Assembly (NCBI RefSeq): GCF_002910905.1
Contig: NZ_NEUE01000129.1
Location: 1 to 33,429, forward strand
DNA: 33,429 nucleotides
Source: Streptomyces sp. SM11
Lineage (GTDB): Bacteria; Actinomycetota; Actinomycetes; Streptomycetales; Streptomycetaceae
Reading direction: 5' to 3'
Shown here: positions 1-6,894 of the stretch, piece after piece
Layout: each line of letters starts with the position of its first letter
Numbering within the stretch: position 1 is the stretch's first letter
Translations under genes and position numbers: made by a program
Notes under the pieces: generated by a model
Databases searched by the model: none
What the model was told of the DNA's origin: nothing
What the model saw: only the letters and a program-made list of their open reading frames with translations

Positions 1-129
1 CGGCACGGCGGCCCCGGCGGGCACGCCCGGCGGGGACAGCCCGGTAGGGAGCAGCACGTACTGCACGAGCAACAGGAGCAGCAGGGTGCGGAGAGCGGGG
101 GAGCGGCGTGGGCCGGGTTGATGGCGCAT
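1..129 (-). CDS. N-terminus of a secreted protein (cut by window edge)
   Basis: A 43-codon open frame runs off the left edge of the window on the minus strand. It begins with basic residues (RHQPGPRR), continues into a leucine-rich hydrophobic stretch (residues 13-27) and ends in small residues around PAGAA, which is a typical Sec signal peptide. An in-frame GTG at 138 is an alternative start. In Streptomyces the gene divergent from rpsB is usually an M23-family metallopeptidase, but that assignment is from gene order only because no catalytic domain lies inside the window. The gene diverges from rpsB across about 320 bases. Confidence 0.6.
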   Translation of the reverse strand, partial: MRHQPGPRRSPALRTLLLLLLVQYVLLPTGLSPPGVPAGAAVP

Positions 130-180
130 GTCCGCCACGATGTCCCGGAGGCAAGGATTCCGGGGATCACGGACCGTTCC

Positions 181-266
181 TGTGGACTACTCGCCGGTTG
201 TGGATATCGCGACCGCACGGCCGTGGACGTCGCCGTCACCCGGTTGTGGACATCGCGGTCACCCGG
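181..266. repeat. imperfect TGTGGA-containing tandem repeats
   Basis: Four related units begin at 181, 199, 222 and 245. Each starts (T/C)GTGGA and the later ones continue into a GTCACCCGG or similar tail, with a period of about 18 to 24 bases. The reverse complements (for example ATGTCCACA) are one mismatch from the Streptomyces DnaA box TTGTCCACA. They could equally be repeated activator or repressor sites for rpsB or the divergent gene. Confidence 0.45.
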
Positions 267-330
267 CACTCAACCGGTCCCGTACACTTCTTACGGCGAT
301 CCGGGTCACCGGGTCGACTTCGCACGCCCC

Positions 331-355
331 GCCACCTCCCTCTTTCGGAGGTGGC
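331..355 (+). promoter_or_regulatory. hairpin in the rpsB leader
   Basis: GCCACCTCC (331-339) pairs perfectly with GGAGGTGGC (347-355) across a 7-nt pyrimidine-rich loop. It sits about 100 nt upstream of the rpsB start codon and downstream of the possible promoter. Ribosomal-protein leaders often bind their own product for feedback, so this could be an S2-binding or attenuator element. No T-tract follows, so it is not an obvious intrinsic terminator. Confidence 0.5.
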
Positions 356-451
356 CGCGCTCCTCGGTCCCTCGTGGCACGGCGCGTCGGGGCGTCAGGC
401 GCGAGCGCAAACCTGCGGTCGCGACAACCGAGCACCTCAAGGAGTACGGCC

Positions 452-1405
452 ATGGCCGTCGTCACGATGCGGGAGCTGCTGGAAAGCGGCGTCCACTTCG
501 GTCACCAGACCCGTCGCTGGAACCCGAAGATGAAGCGCTTCATCTTCACCGAGCGCAACGGCATCTACATCATCGACCTGCTCCAGTCGCTGTCGTACAT
601 CGACCGCGCCTACGAGTTCGTCAAGGAGACCGTCGCCCACGGCGGCTCCATCATGTTCGTGGGTACGAAGAAGCAGGCCCAGGAGGCCATCGCCGAGCAG
701 GCGACGCGCGTCGGCATGCCGTACGTCAACCAGCGTTGGCTCGGTGGCATGCTCACCAACTTCTCCACCGTCTACAAGCGCCTTCAGCGTCTGAAGGAGC
801 TTGAGCTCATCGACTTCGAGGACGTGGCGGCCTCCGGCCTCACCAAGAAGGAGCTCCTGGTCCTCTCGCGCGAGAAGGCCAAGCTGGAGAAGACTCTCGG
901 TGGTATCCGCGAGATGCAGAAGGTGCCCAGCGCCGTCTGGATCGTCGACACCAAGAAGGAGCACATCGCCGTCGGTGAGGCGCGCAAGCTCCACATCCCG
1001 GTCGTCGCGATCCTCGACACCAACTGCGACCCCGACGAGGTCGACTACAAGATTCCGGGCAACGACGACGCGATCCGCTCCGTCACCCTGCTCACCCGCG
1101 TGATCGCCGACGCCGTCGCCGAGGGCCTCATCGCCCGCTCCGGTGCCGCCACCGGTGACTCGAAGCCGGGCGAGAAGGCCGCCGGCGAGCCCCTCGCCGA
1201 GTGGGAGCGCGACCTGCTCGAGGGCGACAAGAAGGACGAGACCGCGGCTGCCGCCGATGTCCAGTCCTCCGTCGAGACCGAGAAGAACGCCGAAGCCGAC
1301 GCCGAGACGCCGGCCGAGGCCGTCGCCGAGGCCAAGGCCGAGGCCGCTGTCGAGGCTCCGGCCGCCGACGCCCCGGCCGCCGCTGCGGACGCCGAGCAGG
1401 CCTGA
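452..1405 (+). CDS. rpsB: 30S ribosomal protein S2
   Basis: The 317-residue product begins [19 protein letters not shown], the canonical S2 N-terminus, and carries the family patterns [27 protein letters not shown] and [11 protein letters not shown]2 binds the head-platform region of the 30S subunit and is needed for S1 recruitment and translation initiation. The S2 fold ends near residue 235. It is followed by a long low-complexity tail rich in Ala, Glu, Asp and Lys to the C-terminus, which is common in actinobacterial S2 and probably disordered. The ATG at 452 is chosen because AAGGAG lies 7 nt upstream and the homologous N-terminus starts there; an open frame extends upstream but is not S2-like. 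It is first of the rpsB-tsf pair. Confidence 0.97.
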   Translation: MAVVTMRELLESGVHFGHQTRRWNPKMKRFIFTERNGIYIIDLLQSLSYIDRAYEFVKETVAHGGSIMFVGTKKQAQEAIAEQATRVGMPYVNQRWLGGMLTNFSTVYKRLQRLKELELIDFEDVAASGLTKKELLVLSREKAKLEKTLGGIREMQKVPSAVWIVDTKKEHIAVGEARKLHIPVVAILDTNCDPDEVDYKIPGNDDAIRSVTLLTRVIADAVAEGLIARSGAATGDSKPGEKAAGEPLAEWERDLLEGDKKDETAAAADVQSSVETEKNAEADAETPAEAVAEAKAEAAVEAPAADAPAAAADAEQA

Positions 1406-1423
1406 CAACCGTCACGGCTACTG

Positions 1424-1461
1424 ACGGCGGGGGCCGACGCCACAGGCGTCGCCCCCGCCGT
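1424..1461 (+). terminator. rpsB-tsf intergenic hairpin
   Basis: ACGGCGGGGGCCGACGCC pairs with GGCGTCGCCCCCGCCGT across an ACA loop, leaving a single bulged C. It lies 19 nt after the rpsB stop. No long T-run follows, as is usual for Streptomyces terminators. It probably acts as a partial terminator or 3'-end stabiliser that lowers tsf transcription relative to rpsB. Confidence 0.7.
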
Positions 1462-1504
1462 TCACCCGTAGATCTTTCAGACTTCGAGAGAGACATACAG
1501 ACTC

Positions 1505-2341
1505 ATGGCGAACTACACCGCCGCTGACGTCAAGAAGCTCCGCGAGCTCACCGGCGCCGGCATGATGGACTGCAAGAAGGCGCTCGACGAGGCCGACGGC
1601 AGCGTCGACAAGGCCGTCGAGGCGCTCCGTATCAAGGGCCAGAAGGGCGTCGCCAAGCGCGAGGGCCGCTCTGCCGAGAACGGTGCCGTCGTCTCCCTCG
1701 TCTCCGAGGACCAGACGTCCGGCGTCATCCTTGAGTTGAAGTGCGAGACGGACTTCGTCGCCAAGGGCGACAAGTTCCAGGCCGCCGCCAACACGCTCGC
1801 CGCGCACGTCGCCGCGACCTCCCCGGCCGACATCGCCGCGCTGCTCGCCTCCGAGATCGAGGCCGGCAAGACCGTCCAGGCGTACGTCGACGAGGCCAAC
1901 GCCAACCTCGGCGAGAAGATCGTCCTGGACCGCTTCGCGCAGTTCACCGGCGCCTACGTCGGTGTGTACATGCACCGCACCATGCCCGACCTGCCCCCGC
2001 AGATCGGTGTTCTGGTCGAGCTGGACAAGGCCGACGCCGAGCTGGCCAAGGGCATCGCGCAGCACATCGCCGCCTTCGCCCCGAAGTACCTGTCCCGCGA
2101 GGACGTCCCGGCCGAGGTCGTCGAGGCCGAGCGCCGCGTCGCCGAGGAGACCACGCGCGCCGAGGGCAAGCCCGAGGCCGCGCTCCCGAAGATCGTCGAG
2201 GGTCGCGTCAACGGCTTCTTCAAGGAGGCCACCCTCCTCGGCCAGCCGTACGCGCTGGACGCCAAGAAGTCGGTCCAGAAGGTCCTGGACGAGGCCGGTG
2301 TCACCCTGAAGCGCTTCTCGCGCATCAAGGTCGGCATCTGA
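1505..2341 (+). CDS. tsf: Elongation factor Ts
   Basis: The 278-residue protein is the guanine nucleotide exchange factor that releases GDP from EF-Tu. The N-terminal UBA-like domain is clear (residues 1-55, KLRELTGAGMMDCKKAL), and the EF-Tu-contacting TDFVAK motif lies near residue 80. The dimerisation and core domains follow, ending in a normal C-terminus (FSRIKVGI). Length fits the family. The upstream Shine-Dalgarno is weak (GAGAGAGA about 12 nt before ATG 1505). Order rpsB-tsf is near universal in bacteria. Confidence 0.97.
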   Translation: MANYTAADVKKLRELTGAGMMDCKKALDEADGSVDKAVEALRIKGQKGVAKREGRSAENGAVVSLVSEDQTSGVILELKCETDFVAKGDKFQAAANTLAAHVAATSPADIAALLASEIEAGKTVQAYVDEANANLGEKIVLDRFAQFTGAYVGVYMHRTMPDLPPQIGVLVELDKADAELAKGIAQHIAAFAPKYLSREDVPAEVVEAERRVAEETTRAEGKPEAALPKIVEGRVNGFFKEATLLGQPYALDAKKSVQKVLDEAGVTLKRFSRIKVGI

Positions 2342-2358
2342 GTCCGTCCGGGCGAACA

Positions 2359-2474
2359 GCACCGGACCCGATAGGGTCTGGTGCAGTCGACGGCCGCACC
2401 CACGCCGGACGACCGCAGATCTGACGAGGAGGCCATTGCCGCTGTAGGGACACCAGACCCACCGGCAATGGCCT
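2359..2474 (+). promoter_or_regulatory. tsf-pyrH structured intergenic region with alternative pairings
   Basis: Hairpin 1 (GCACCGGACCC at 2359-2369 with GGGTCTGGTGC at 2374-2384, loop GATA) follows the tsf stop and looks like its terminator. Hairpin 2 has perfect 12-bp arms AGGCCATTGCCG (2430-2441) and CGGCAATGGCCT (2463-2474), a 21-nt loop, and TTCTTCG after it. The loop of hairpin 2 contains CACCAGACCC (2451-2460), the exact complement of GGGTCTGGTG (2374-2383) in hairpin 1. The 3' arm of hairpin 1 can therefore pair either locally or with the loop of hairpin 2. This resembles a terminator or attenuator arrangement ahead of pyrH; its function is inferred. Confidence 0.6.
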
Positions 2475-2502
2475 TCTTCGTATGTGCACGAGGAGAATTT
2501 CC

Positions 2503-3279
2503 ATGGACAAGGGCGCGGACGCCGTTCAGGCCGACGACAAGCACGACGACGACAAGGGTTCCGGGCGCTTCATGCTGAAGCTCTCCGGTGAGGCGTTCGC
2601 CGGTGGCGGCGGCCTCGGCGTCGACCCCGACGTCGTGCATACCATCGCCCGCGAGATCGCCGCCGTCGTACGTGACGGCGCCCAGATCGCGGTGGTCATC
2701 GGGGGAGGCAACTTCTTCCGTGGTGCCGAGCTCCAGCAGCGCGGCATGGACCGGGCCCGGTCCGACTACATGGGCATGCTCGGCACCGTCATGAACTGCC
2801 TGGCTCTCCAGGACTTCCTGGAGAAGGAGGGCATCGACTCGCGCGTCCAGACCGCCATCACCATGGGCCAGGTCGCCGAGCCGTACATCCCGCTCCGTGC
2901 TGTACGGCACCTGGAGAAGGGGCGCGTGGTGATCTTCGGCGCCGGTATGGGCATGCCGTACTTCTCCACCGACACCACCGCCGCCCAGCGCGCCCTGGAG
3001 ATCGATGCCGAGGCGCTGCTCATGGGGAAGAACGGCGTGGACGGGGTCTACGACTCCGACCCGAAGACCAACCCCGACGCGGTGAAGTTCGACGCACTCG
3101 AGTACGGCGAGGTGCTCACCCGCGACCTCAAGGTCGCCGACGCCACCGCCATCACGCTCTGCCGTGACAACCAGCTCCCGATCCTCGTCTTCGAGCTGAC
3201 CGTCGAGGGCAATATCGCTCGCGCGGTCAAGAGTGAGAAGATCGGCACGCTCGTGAGCGACGAGAGCACCCGGGCCTGA
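2503..3279 (+). CDS. pyrH: Uridylate kinase (UMP kinase)
   Basis: The 258-residue product phosphorylates UMP to UDP with ATP in pyrimidine nucleotide synthesis; the bacterial enzyme is a hexamer of the amino acid kinase fold. Visible family patterns include [12 protein letters not shown] (ATP-binding start, residues 23-34), [38 protein letters not shown] and [13 protein letters not shown]. The first 20 or so residues are a charged, Asp/Lys-rich extension. ATG 2503 is chosen because AGGAG (2491-2495) is correctly spaced; an in-frame upstream codon at 2482 lacks such support. It lies downstream of a structured intergenic region and upstream of frr. Confidence 0.96.
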   Translation: MDKGADAVQADDKHDDDKGSGRFMLKLSGEAFAGGGGLGVDPDVVHTIAREIAAVVRDGAQIAVVIGGGNFFRGAELQQRGMDRARSDYMGMLGTVMNCLALQDFLEKEGIDSRVQTAITMGQVAEPYIPLRAVRHLEKGRVVIFGAGMGMPYFSTDTTAAQRALEIDAEALLMGKNGVDGVYDSDPKTNPDAVKFDALEYGEVLTRDLKVADATAITLCRDNQLPILVFELTVEGNIARAVKSEKIGTLVSDESTRA

Positions 3280-3400
3280 CGGCCCCCAGGATGGACAACG
3301 GCCTGCCGGTCGGACACCGTGCAGGTGAGGACGCGACGCAGGATCCGCAGGGTCCGGCGATGACGACGCCGGGCCCACTCAAGACACGCAGGAGCACGTG

Positions 3401-3958
3401 GTGATCGAAGAAATCCTCCTCGAGGCCGAGGAGAAGATGGAGAAGGCCGTTGTCGTCGCGAAAGAGGACTTCGCCGCGATCCGTACCGGCCGCGCGCACC
3501 CGGCGATGTTCAACAAGATCGTCGCCGACTACTACGGCGCGCTGACCCCGATCAACCAGCTGGCCTCGTTCTCGGTTCCCGAGGCGCGGATGGCCGTCGT
3601 GACGCCGTTCGACAAGACCGCGCTGCGCAACATTGAGCAGGCGATCCGCGACTCCGACCTCGGCGTCAACCCGAGCAACGACGGCAATATCATCCGGGTG
3701 ACGTTCCCCGAGCTCACCCAGGACCGCCGCAAGGAGTACATCAAGGTCGCCAAGACCAAGGCCGAGGACTCCAAGATCTCGATCCGCTCCATCCGCCGCA
3801 AGGCCAAGGAGACCCTCGACAAGCTCGTCAAGGACAAGGAGTCCGGCGAGGACGAGGTACGCCGCGCCGAGAAGGAGCTCGACGACACCACCGCGAAGTA
3901 CGTCGCGCAGGTGGACGAGCTGCTCAAGCACAAGGAAGCCGAGCTGCTCGAAGTCTGA
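3401..3958 (+). CDS. frr: Ribosome recycling factor
   Basis: The 185-residue factor works with EF-G to split post-termination ribosomes. The sequence matches the family throughout: a start of [12 protein letters not shown], the TGRAHP segment, the central [13 protein letters not shown] and [11 protein letters not shown] motifs, and a C-terminal helix ending [10 protein letters not shown]. Two tandem GTG codons occur (3398 and 3401). The second is preferred because AGGAG at 3390-3394 is then 6 nt away and the homologous protein begins MIEE. The TGA stop overlaps the ATG of cdsA by one base (3958), indicating translational coupling. Confidence 0.95.
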   Translation: MIEEILLEAEEKMEKAVVVAKEDFAAIRTGRAHPAMFNKIVADYYGALTPINQLASFSVPEARMAVVTPFDKTALRNIEQAIRDSDLGVNPSNDGNIIRVTFPELTQDRRKEYIKVAKTKAEDSKISIRSIRRKAKETLDKLVKDKESGEDEVRRAEKELDDTTAKYVAQVDELLKHKEAELLEV

Positions 3959-5043
3959 TGAACGACTCTTCCTGGGGTGCCCCGCAAGGAACCGGTTACT
4001 GGGGCACGCCCGAGATGAGGGCTGCCCCGGCGGGTCCTGCCCACGATGTGCGTGACGCCCAGCAGACTCGGCCCATGCCCAACGTGCCGGACGTTCCCGA
4101 CGCAGGTAGAGACACAGCCGACCGCGACGACCGGGACAGGGATGCCGCTCACGTCGGCGGCCCCCTGTCCCGTGACGAGATGCCGCAGGAGCCCATGTCC
4201 ACCCCGCTGCCGCCCCCGCCGCAGAAGAAGCGTGCGGGACGTGATCTGCGCGCCGCCATAGGGGTCGGCGTGGGTCTCGGCGCCGTCATCGGCCTGTCGC
4301 TGTTCATCGAGAAGGCCGTCTTCGTCGGCGTCATAGTGATCGCCGTCGTCGTCGGCCTGTGGGAACTCACCTCCCGCCTCCAGGAGAGCAAGGGCATCAA
4401 GGCGCCCCTGGTGCCGCTGGCCGTCGGCGGAGCCGCGATGGTCGTCGCCGGCTACGCACGGGGTCCCGAGGGGGCCTGGATCGCGATGGCACTCACTGCC
4501 CTCGCGGTGCTGGTCTGGCGGATGACCGAGCCGCCGGACGGGTATCTCAAGGACGTCACGGCCGGGGTCTTCGCGGCGTTCTACGTACCCTTCCTGGCCA
4601 CCTTCGTCGCCCTGCTGCTGACGGCGGACGACGGGTCGTGGCGGGTCCTGACCTTCCTCGTCCTCACCGTGGTCAGCGACACGGGGGCGTACGCGGTCGG
4701 CTGGCGCTTCGGCACGCACAAGCTCGCCCCGCGTATCAGCCCCGGCAAGACCCGTGAGGGCCTGTTCGGAGCCGTGGGCTTCGCGATGGTCGCCGGCGCG
4801 CTGTGCATGGAGTTCTTGATCGACGGCGGCGCCTGGTGGCAGGGTCTGCTGCTCGGCTTCGCGGTCGCCGCCAGCGCCACCCTCGGTGACCTGGGCGAGT
4901 CCATGATCAAGCGGGACCTCGGGATCAAGGACATGGGCACTCTGCTCCCCGGCCACGGCGGCATCATGGACCGGCTGGACTCGCTCCTGCCGACCGCACC
5001 GGTCGTATGGCTGCTGCTGGTGCTGTTCGTGGGCTCGGGCTGA
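3958..5043 (+). CDS. cdsA: Phosphatidate cytidylyltransferase (CDP-diacylglycerol synthase)
   Basis: This 361-residue integral membrane enzyme makes CDP-diacylglycerol from phosphatidic acid and CTP, the branch point to phosphatidylglycerol, cardiolipin and phosphatidylinositol. About 95 hydrophilic, proline-rich N-terminal residues precede a bundle of roughly eight membrane segments starting near residue 98. The CDP-synthase signature is plain: SDTGAYAVGWRFGTHK, SPGKTREG, GDLGESMIKRDLGIKDMG and PGHGGIMDRLDSLL. The long cytosolic N-terminus is typical of streptomycete homologues. It is coupled to frr by overlap. It ends 77 bp before the left attachment site of the integrated element. Confidence 0.95.
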   Translation: MNDSSWGAPQGTGYWGTPEMRAAPAGPAHDVRDAQQTRPMPNVPDVPDAGRDTADRDDRDRDAAHVGGPLSRDEMPQEPMSTPLPPPPQKKRAGRDLRAAIGVGVGLGAVIGLSLFIEKAVFVGVIVIAVVVGLWELTSRLQESKGIKAPLVPLAVGGAAMVVAGYARGPEGAWIAMALTALAVLVWRMTEPPDGYLKDVTAGVFAAFYVPFLATFVALLLTADDGSWRVLTFLVLTVVSDTGAYAVGWRFGTHKLAPRISPGKTREGLFGAVGFAMVAGALCMEFLIDGGAWWQGLLLGFAVAASATLGDLGESMIKRDLGIKDMGTLLPGHGGIMDRLDSLLPTAPVVWLLLVLFVGSG

Positions 5044-5142
5044 GCGCCGGGCACCCTTCCCACCTGCACGTTCTTCGAGTGAGGGTCCGTTGTCCACAGG
5101 GCGGCGGGCTCTCACCCGTCTGTCTGCCACACTGGATGAACC
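5044..5142 (+). promoter_or_regulatory. original upstream region of rlmN, separated by the insertion
   Basis: Before integration this stretch lay directly upstream of the rlmN start codon, which is now displaced to 18634. It should therefore hold the native rlmN promoter. The GGAT-type ribosome binding site is inside the att core and is present at both ends. An exact DnaA-box sequence TTGTCCACA occurs at 5090-5098. I see no clear -35/-10 pair. Confidence 0.45.
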
Positions 5143-5162
5143 ATGCCTAAGCCCGGAGAACT
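5121..5162. repeat. attL: attL core (42-bp direct repeat, left copy)
   Basis: The 42 bases are identical to 18612-18653; the flanking bases differ on both sides (C versus G upstream, G versus C downstream). The core starts TGTCTGCCACACTGG and ends in the first codons of rlmN (ATG at 5143). Unlike the better known AICE sites, which lie in tRNA 3' ends, this site covers the 5' end of a protein gene. Confidence 0.93.
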
Positions 5163-5205
5163 GGCGGCCATCCGGCATCGAATGGCCCCTGACCAGCACG
5201 TCTAG
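5143..5205 (+). pseudogene. orphaned 5' fragment of rlmN at attL
   Basis: From the left copy of the att core, the rlmN start codon and first seven codons (MPKPGEL) remain in frame. The reading frame then passes into element DNA and stops at TAG 5203-5205 after 20 residues. Any transcript from the native rlmN promoter would therefore encode only this short hybrid peptide while the element is integrated. It is a by-product of integration, not a conserved gene. Confidence 0.75.
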
Positions 5206-5229
5206 TGCTCGACAGGGGCCGCTCGTGGG

Positions 5230-6489
5230 CTATTGGGCCGTCTCTGGGCCGTCAGCCCCGTCGGGGCAGGGCGAGAACAGCCCGTCAATGGCGTTCCGGG
5301 TGCGCTCCTGACTCGACGGCATGAGGTGCGCGTACACCCGCAGCGTGAGTGCAGGGTCCGTGTGCCCAAGGTACTGGCTGACCGCCTTGATGCTCTCGCC
5401 AGCGTCCAGCAGTACCGAGGCGTAGAAGTGCCGAAGCGCGTGCATGCCGTGTTCGCGGGCGGATTCGTACTTCCCGTCCCGGGCGCTCGGGATGAGGCCA
5501 GCCAGCGCGAGGGCGGGCTTCCATTCCTGGATGTTGAAGTTGCTCCGCCAGACGACTCCGGATGCGGTGTTCGTGAACAGGAGGCGAGCCGTCACCTTCG
5601 GGCCGTCAGGCTTCCGCCACGGCAGGGTGACTTCAACCGGCTTGCAGGTGTCCATGTGCGCTCGGAGGGCTTCGGCTACCGAGGACGGGAGCGGGACGTC
5701 TCGCTCCTTGCCGCACTTCGGTGGGGCGAATACGGCCTTGCCCTGGATGAGCTTCACTTGCCGAACGACCCGCAGGATGCCAGCCTCGAAATCGACCGCG
5801 TCCTCAGCGAGTCCCACGATTTCCCCCTGCCGGAGCCCGCAACCAGCGCCTGTGTCCACCATGGTCCGGTAGCGCTCAGGAAGGGCTCGGCGGACCGCCT
5901 GAACCTGCGAGGGCAGCCATGGGATGACCCGCCGCCGTTCGACCGATGGCGGGCGCACGGACTTCGCGGAGCACGGGTTGCGGGGGAGGAGACCGTCGTC
6001 CACGGCCGCACTCAGTACGGCTCGAACGTCGCCGTAGATGTTGCGCGCGTACGCCCCGCTCACGCCCGGGTTGGACTCAAGGGCACTTACCAGGTCGCGA
6101 AGGTGTTCCGGCCGGAAGGAGTCGAGCGGGCGGGACCCGAGGATGGGGAAGGCGTGCAGGCGTAGCCGCTGCTCGGTGACGATCTGGCTCGACAGGTCCG
6201 CGCTGTGCGCCTTGAGCCACTTCTCGGCGTAGCCCTTGAACGTGACCCGTGCTGCCCGCGGATCGATGTACTGGCCCCGCGACATGTCGGAAGCGACGTT
6301 GGTCAACCAGTTCTCGGCGAGGCGCTTCTGTCGGTCCGGGAAGGACTTGGATTTCTCGGTGCCGTCGGGGCCGATGTAGCGGGCGCGGTAGCGGAGTCCG
6401 GAGCCGTATCGGTCGCTCTTGACCCGGCAGGTCTTCCCGTCGGGCCCGGGTTCGGTTTTGTACCAGCGGTCTTGGATGTGGCCGGCCAA
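5230..6489 (-). CDS. int: Tyrosine site-specific integrase
   Basis: The 419-residue protein catalyses recombination between attP of the circular element and the chromosomal attB in rlmN, and with the excisionase catalyses the reverse reaction. An N-terminal arm-binding domain (about 1-70) and a SAM-like core-binding domain (about 80-175) precede the catalytic domain. All catalytic positions are visible: Arg220 (GCGLRQGE), His350 and Arg353 (HALRHFYAS), His376 (LGHTDP) and the nucleophile Tyr386 (RVYAHLM). Length fits AICE integrases. The gene ends 67 bp inside attL and lies downstream of xis, the usual order. An open frame on the opposite strand here is not protein-like. Confidence 0.95.
   Translation of the reverse strand: MAGHIQDRWYKTEPGPDGKTCRVKSDRYGSGLRYRARYIGPDGTEKSKSFPDRQKRLAENWLTNVASDMSRGQYIDPRAARVTFKGYAEKWLKAHSADLSSQIVTEQRLRLHAFPILGSRPLDSFRPEHLRDLVSALESNPGVSGAYARNIYGDVRAVLSAAVDDGLLPRNPCSAKSVRPPSVERRRVIPWLPSQVQAVRRALPERYRTMVDTGAGCGLRQGEIVGLAEDAVDFEAGILRVVRQVKLIQGKAVFAPPKCGKERDVPLPSSVAEALRAHMDTCKPVEVTLPWRKPDGPKVTARLLFTNTASGVVWRSNFNIQEWKPALALAGLIPSARDGKYESAREHGMHALRHFYASVLLDAGESIKAVSQYLGHTDPALTLRVYAHLMPSSQERTRNAIDGLFSPCPDGADGPETAQ
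5235..5251. repeat. candidate integrase arm-type site, left end
   Basis: GGGCCGTCTCTGGGCCG at 5235-5251 matches GGGCCGTCTGTGGGCCG at 18495-18511 near the right end, with one difference. A partial second copy, GGGCCGTC, is at 5246-5253. Near-identical short repeats just inside both ends of an integrated element are what tyrosine-integrase arm-binding sites look like. The left copy overlaps the 3' end of the integrase gene. Confidence 0.4.
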
Positions 6490-6564
6490 GGGGTGCTCCT
6501 GTGGGTATGCGGCAGGGGCACGACCTGGCGGTGGTCGTGCCCCTGCGGAAGGTCGGGGTGTGAG

Positions 6565-6798
6565 TTAGGCTGCGTCGCGCTCGGCTTCGGTGAGCGTGAC
6601 GATCCAGGCGTGGACGGCGGTGGGGTCGTAGCGGAGGTGCTTGCCGATGCGGAAGCCGGGCGGGCCGGTGCGCTTCTTGCGCCAGGCGTAGACGGTTTCG
6701 AGCGGGACGGAGAGGAGGGCGGCGACGTCCTCAGGGGTGAGGTAGCGGTCGGGGAGCCCGCCCCGGAGCGTGGCCCGGGGGTCGGATGCGGGTTTCAC
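6565..6798 (-). CDS. xis: Excisionase / helix-turn-helix DNA-binding protein
   Basis: This small basic protein (77 residues from the GTG at 6798, or 85 from a GTG at 6822) has a MerR-type winged helix of the excisionase family. The pattern is YLTPEDVAALLSVPLETVYAWRKKRTGPPGFRIGKHLRY. Such proteins bind and bend DNA beside the attachment site to drive excision. GGAGG immediately precedes GTG 6798, which favours that start although its spacing is short (4 nt). It is separated from int by 75 bp and is probably cotranscribed with it. A large inverted repeat lies directly upstream. Confidence 0.85.
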   Translation of the reverse strand: MKPASDPRATLRGGLPDRYLTPEDVAALLSVPLETVYAWRKKRTGPPGFRIGKHLRYDPTAVHAWIVTLTEAERDAA

Positions 6799-6830
6799 GG
6801 AGCCTCCGAGAGGTGGAAACACATTGCGCT

Positions 6831-6894
6831 GAGTCGCGACTCATCGCGCACAGAGGCGGTCTGCTGTGCGCGTGTGCACGATGAGTTGCGACTC
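6831..6894. repeat. long inverted repeat between the helicase gene and xis
   Basis: GAGTCGCGACTCATCG (6831-6846) is the inverted copy of CGATGAGTTGCGACTC (6879-6894), 15 of 16 positions matching. Nested inside, CGCGCACAG pairs perfectly with CTGTGCGCG across a 10-nt loop. The outer arm GAGTCGCGACTC is itself a perfect 12-bp palindrome. The structure starts one base after the helicase stop codon. It could serve as transcription terminator for the replication operon and as a two-site operator for xis-int. Confidence 0.7.

Larger units (their letters stand above)
130..451 (+). promoter_or_regulatory. rpsB upstream region and leader
   Basis: This gene-free stretch separates the divergent secreted-protein gene from rpsB. 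It contains imperfect repeats of a TGTGGA motif (181-266), a possible -10 box TACACT at 283-288 with no convincing -35, and a perfect 9-bp hairpin at 331-355. The ribosome binding site AAGGAG (439-444) ends it. The spacing suggests a leader of roughly 150 nt if the -10 is right. Promoter placement is a guess; the hairpin and Shine-Dalgarno are directly visible. Confidence 0.45.

Noticed and set aside
3291..3404. A 37-codon plus-strand frame overlapping the frr start
   Set aside because: It starts with a poor, badly spaced ribosome binding site and has no recognisable sequence. It could be an upstream ORF, but nothing beyond the overlap supports it.
3532..5199. A 555-codon minus-strand frame opposite frr and cdsA
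   Set aside because: Low-complexity Arg/Gly/Asp-rich translation, antisense to two certain genes, and no ribosome binding site.
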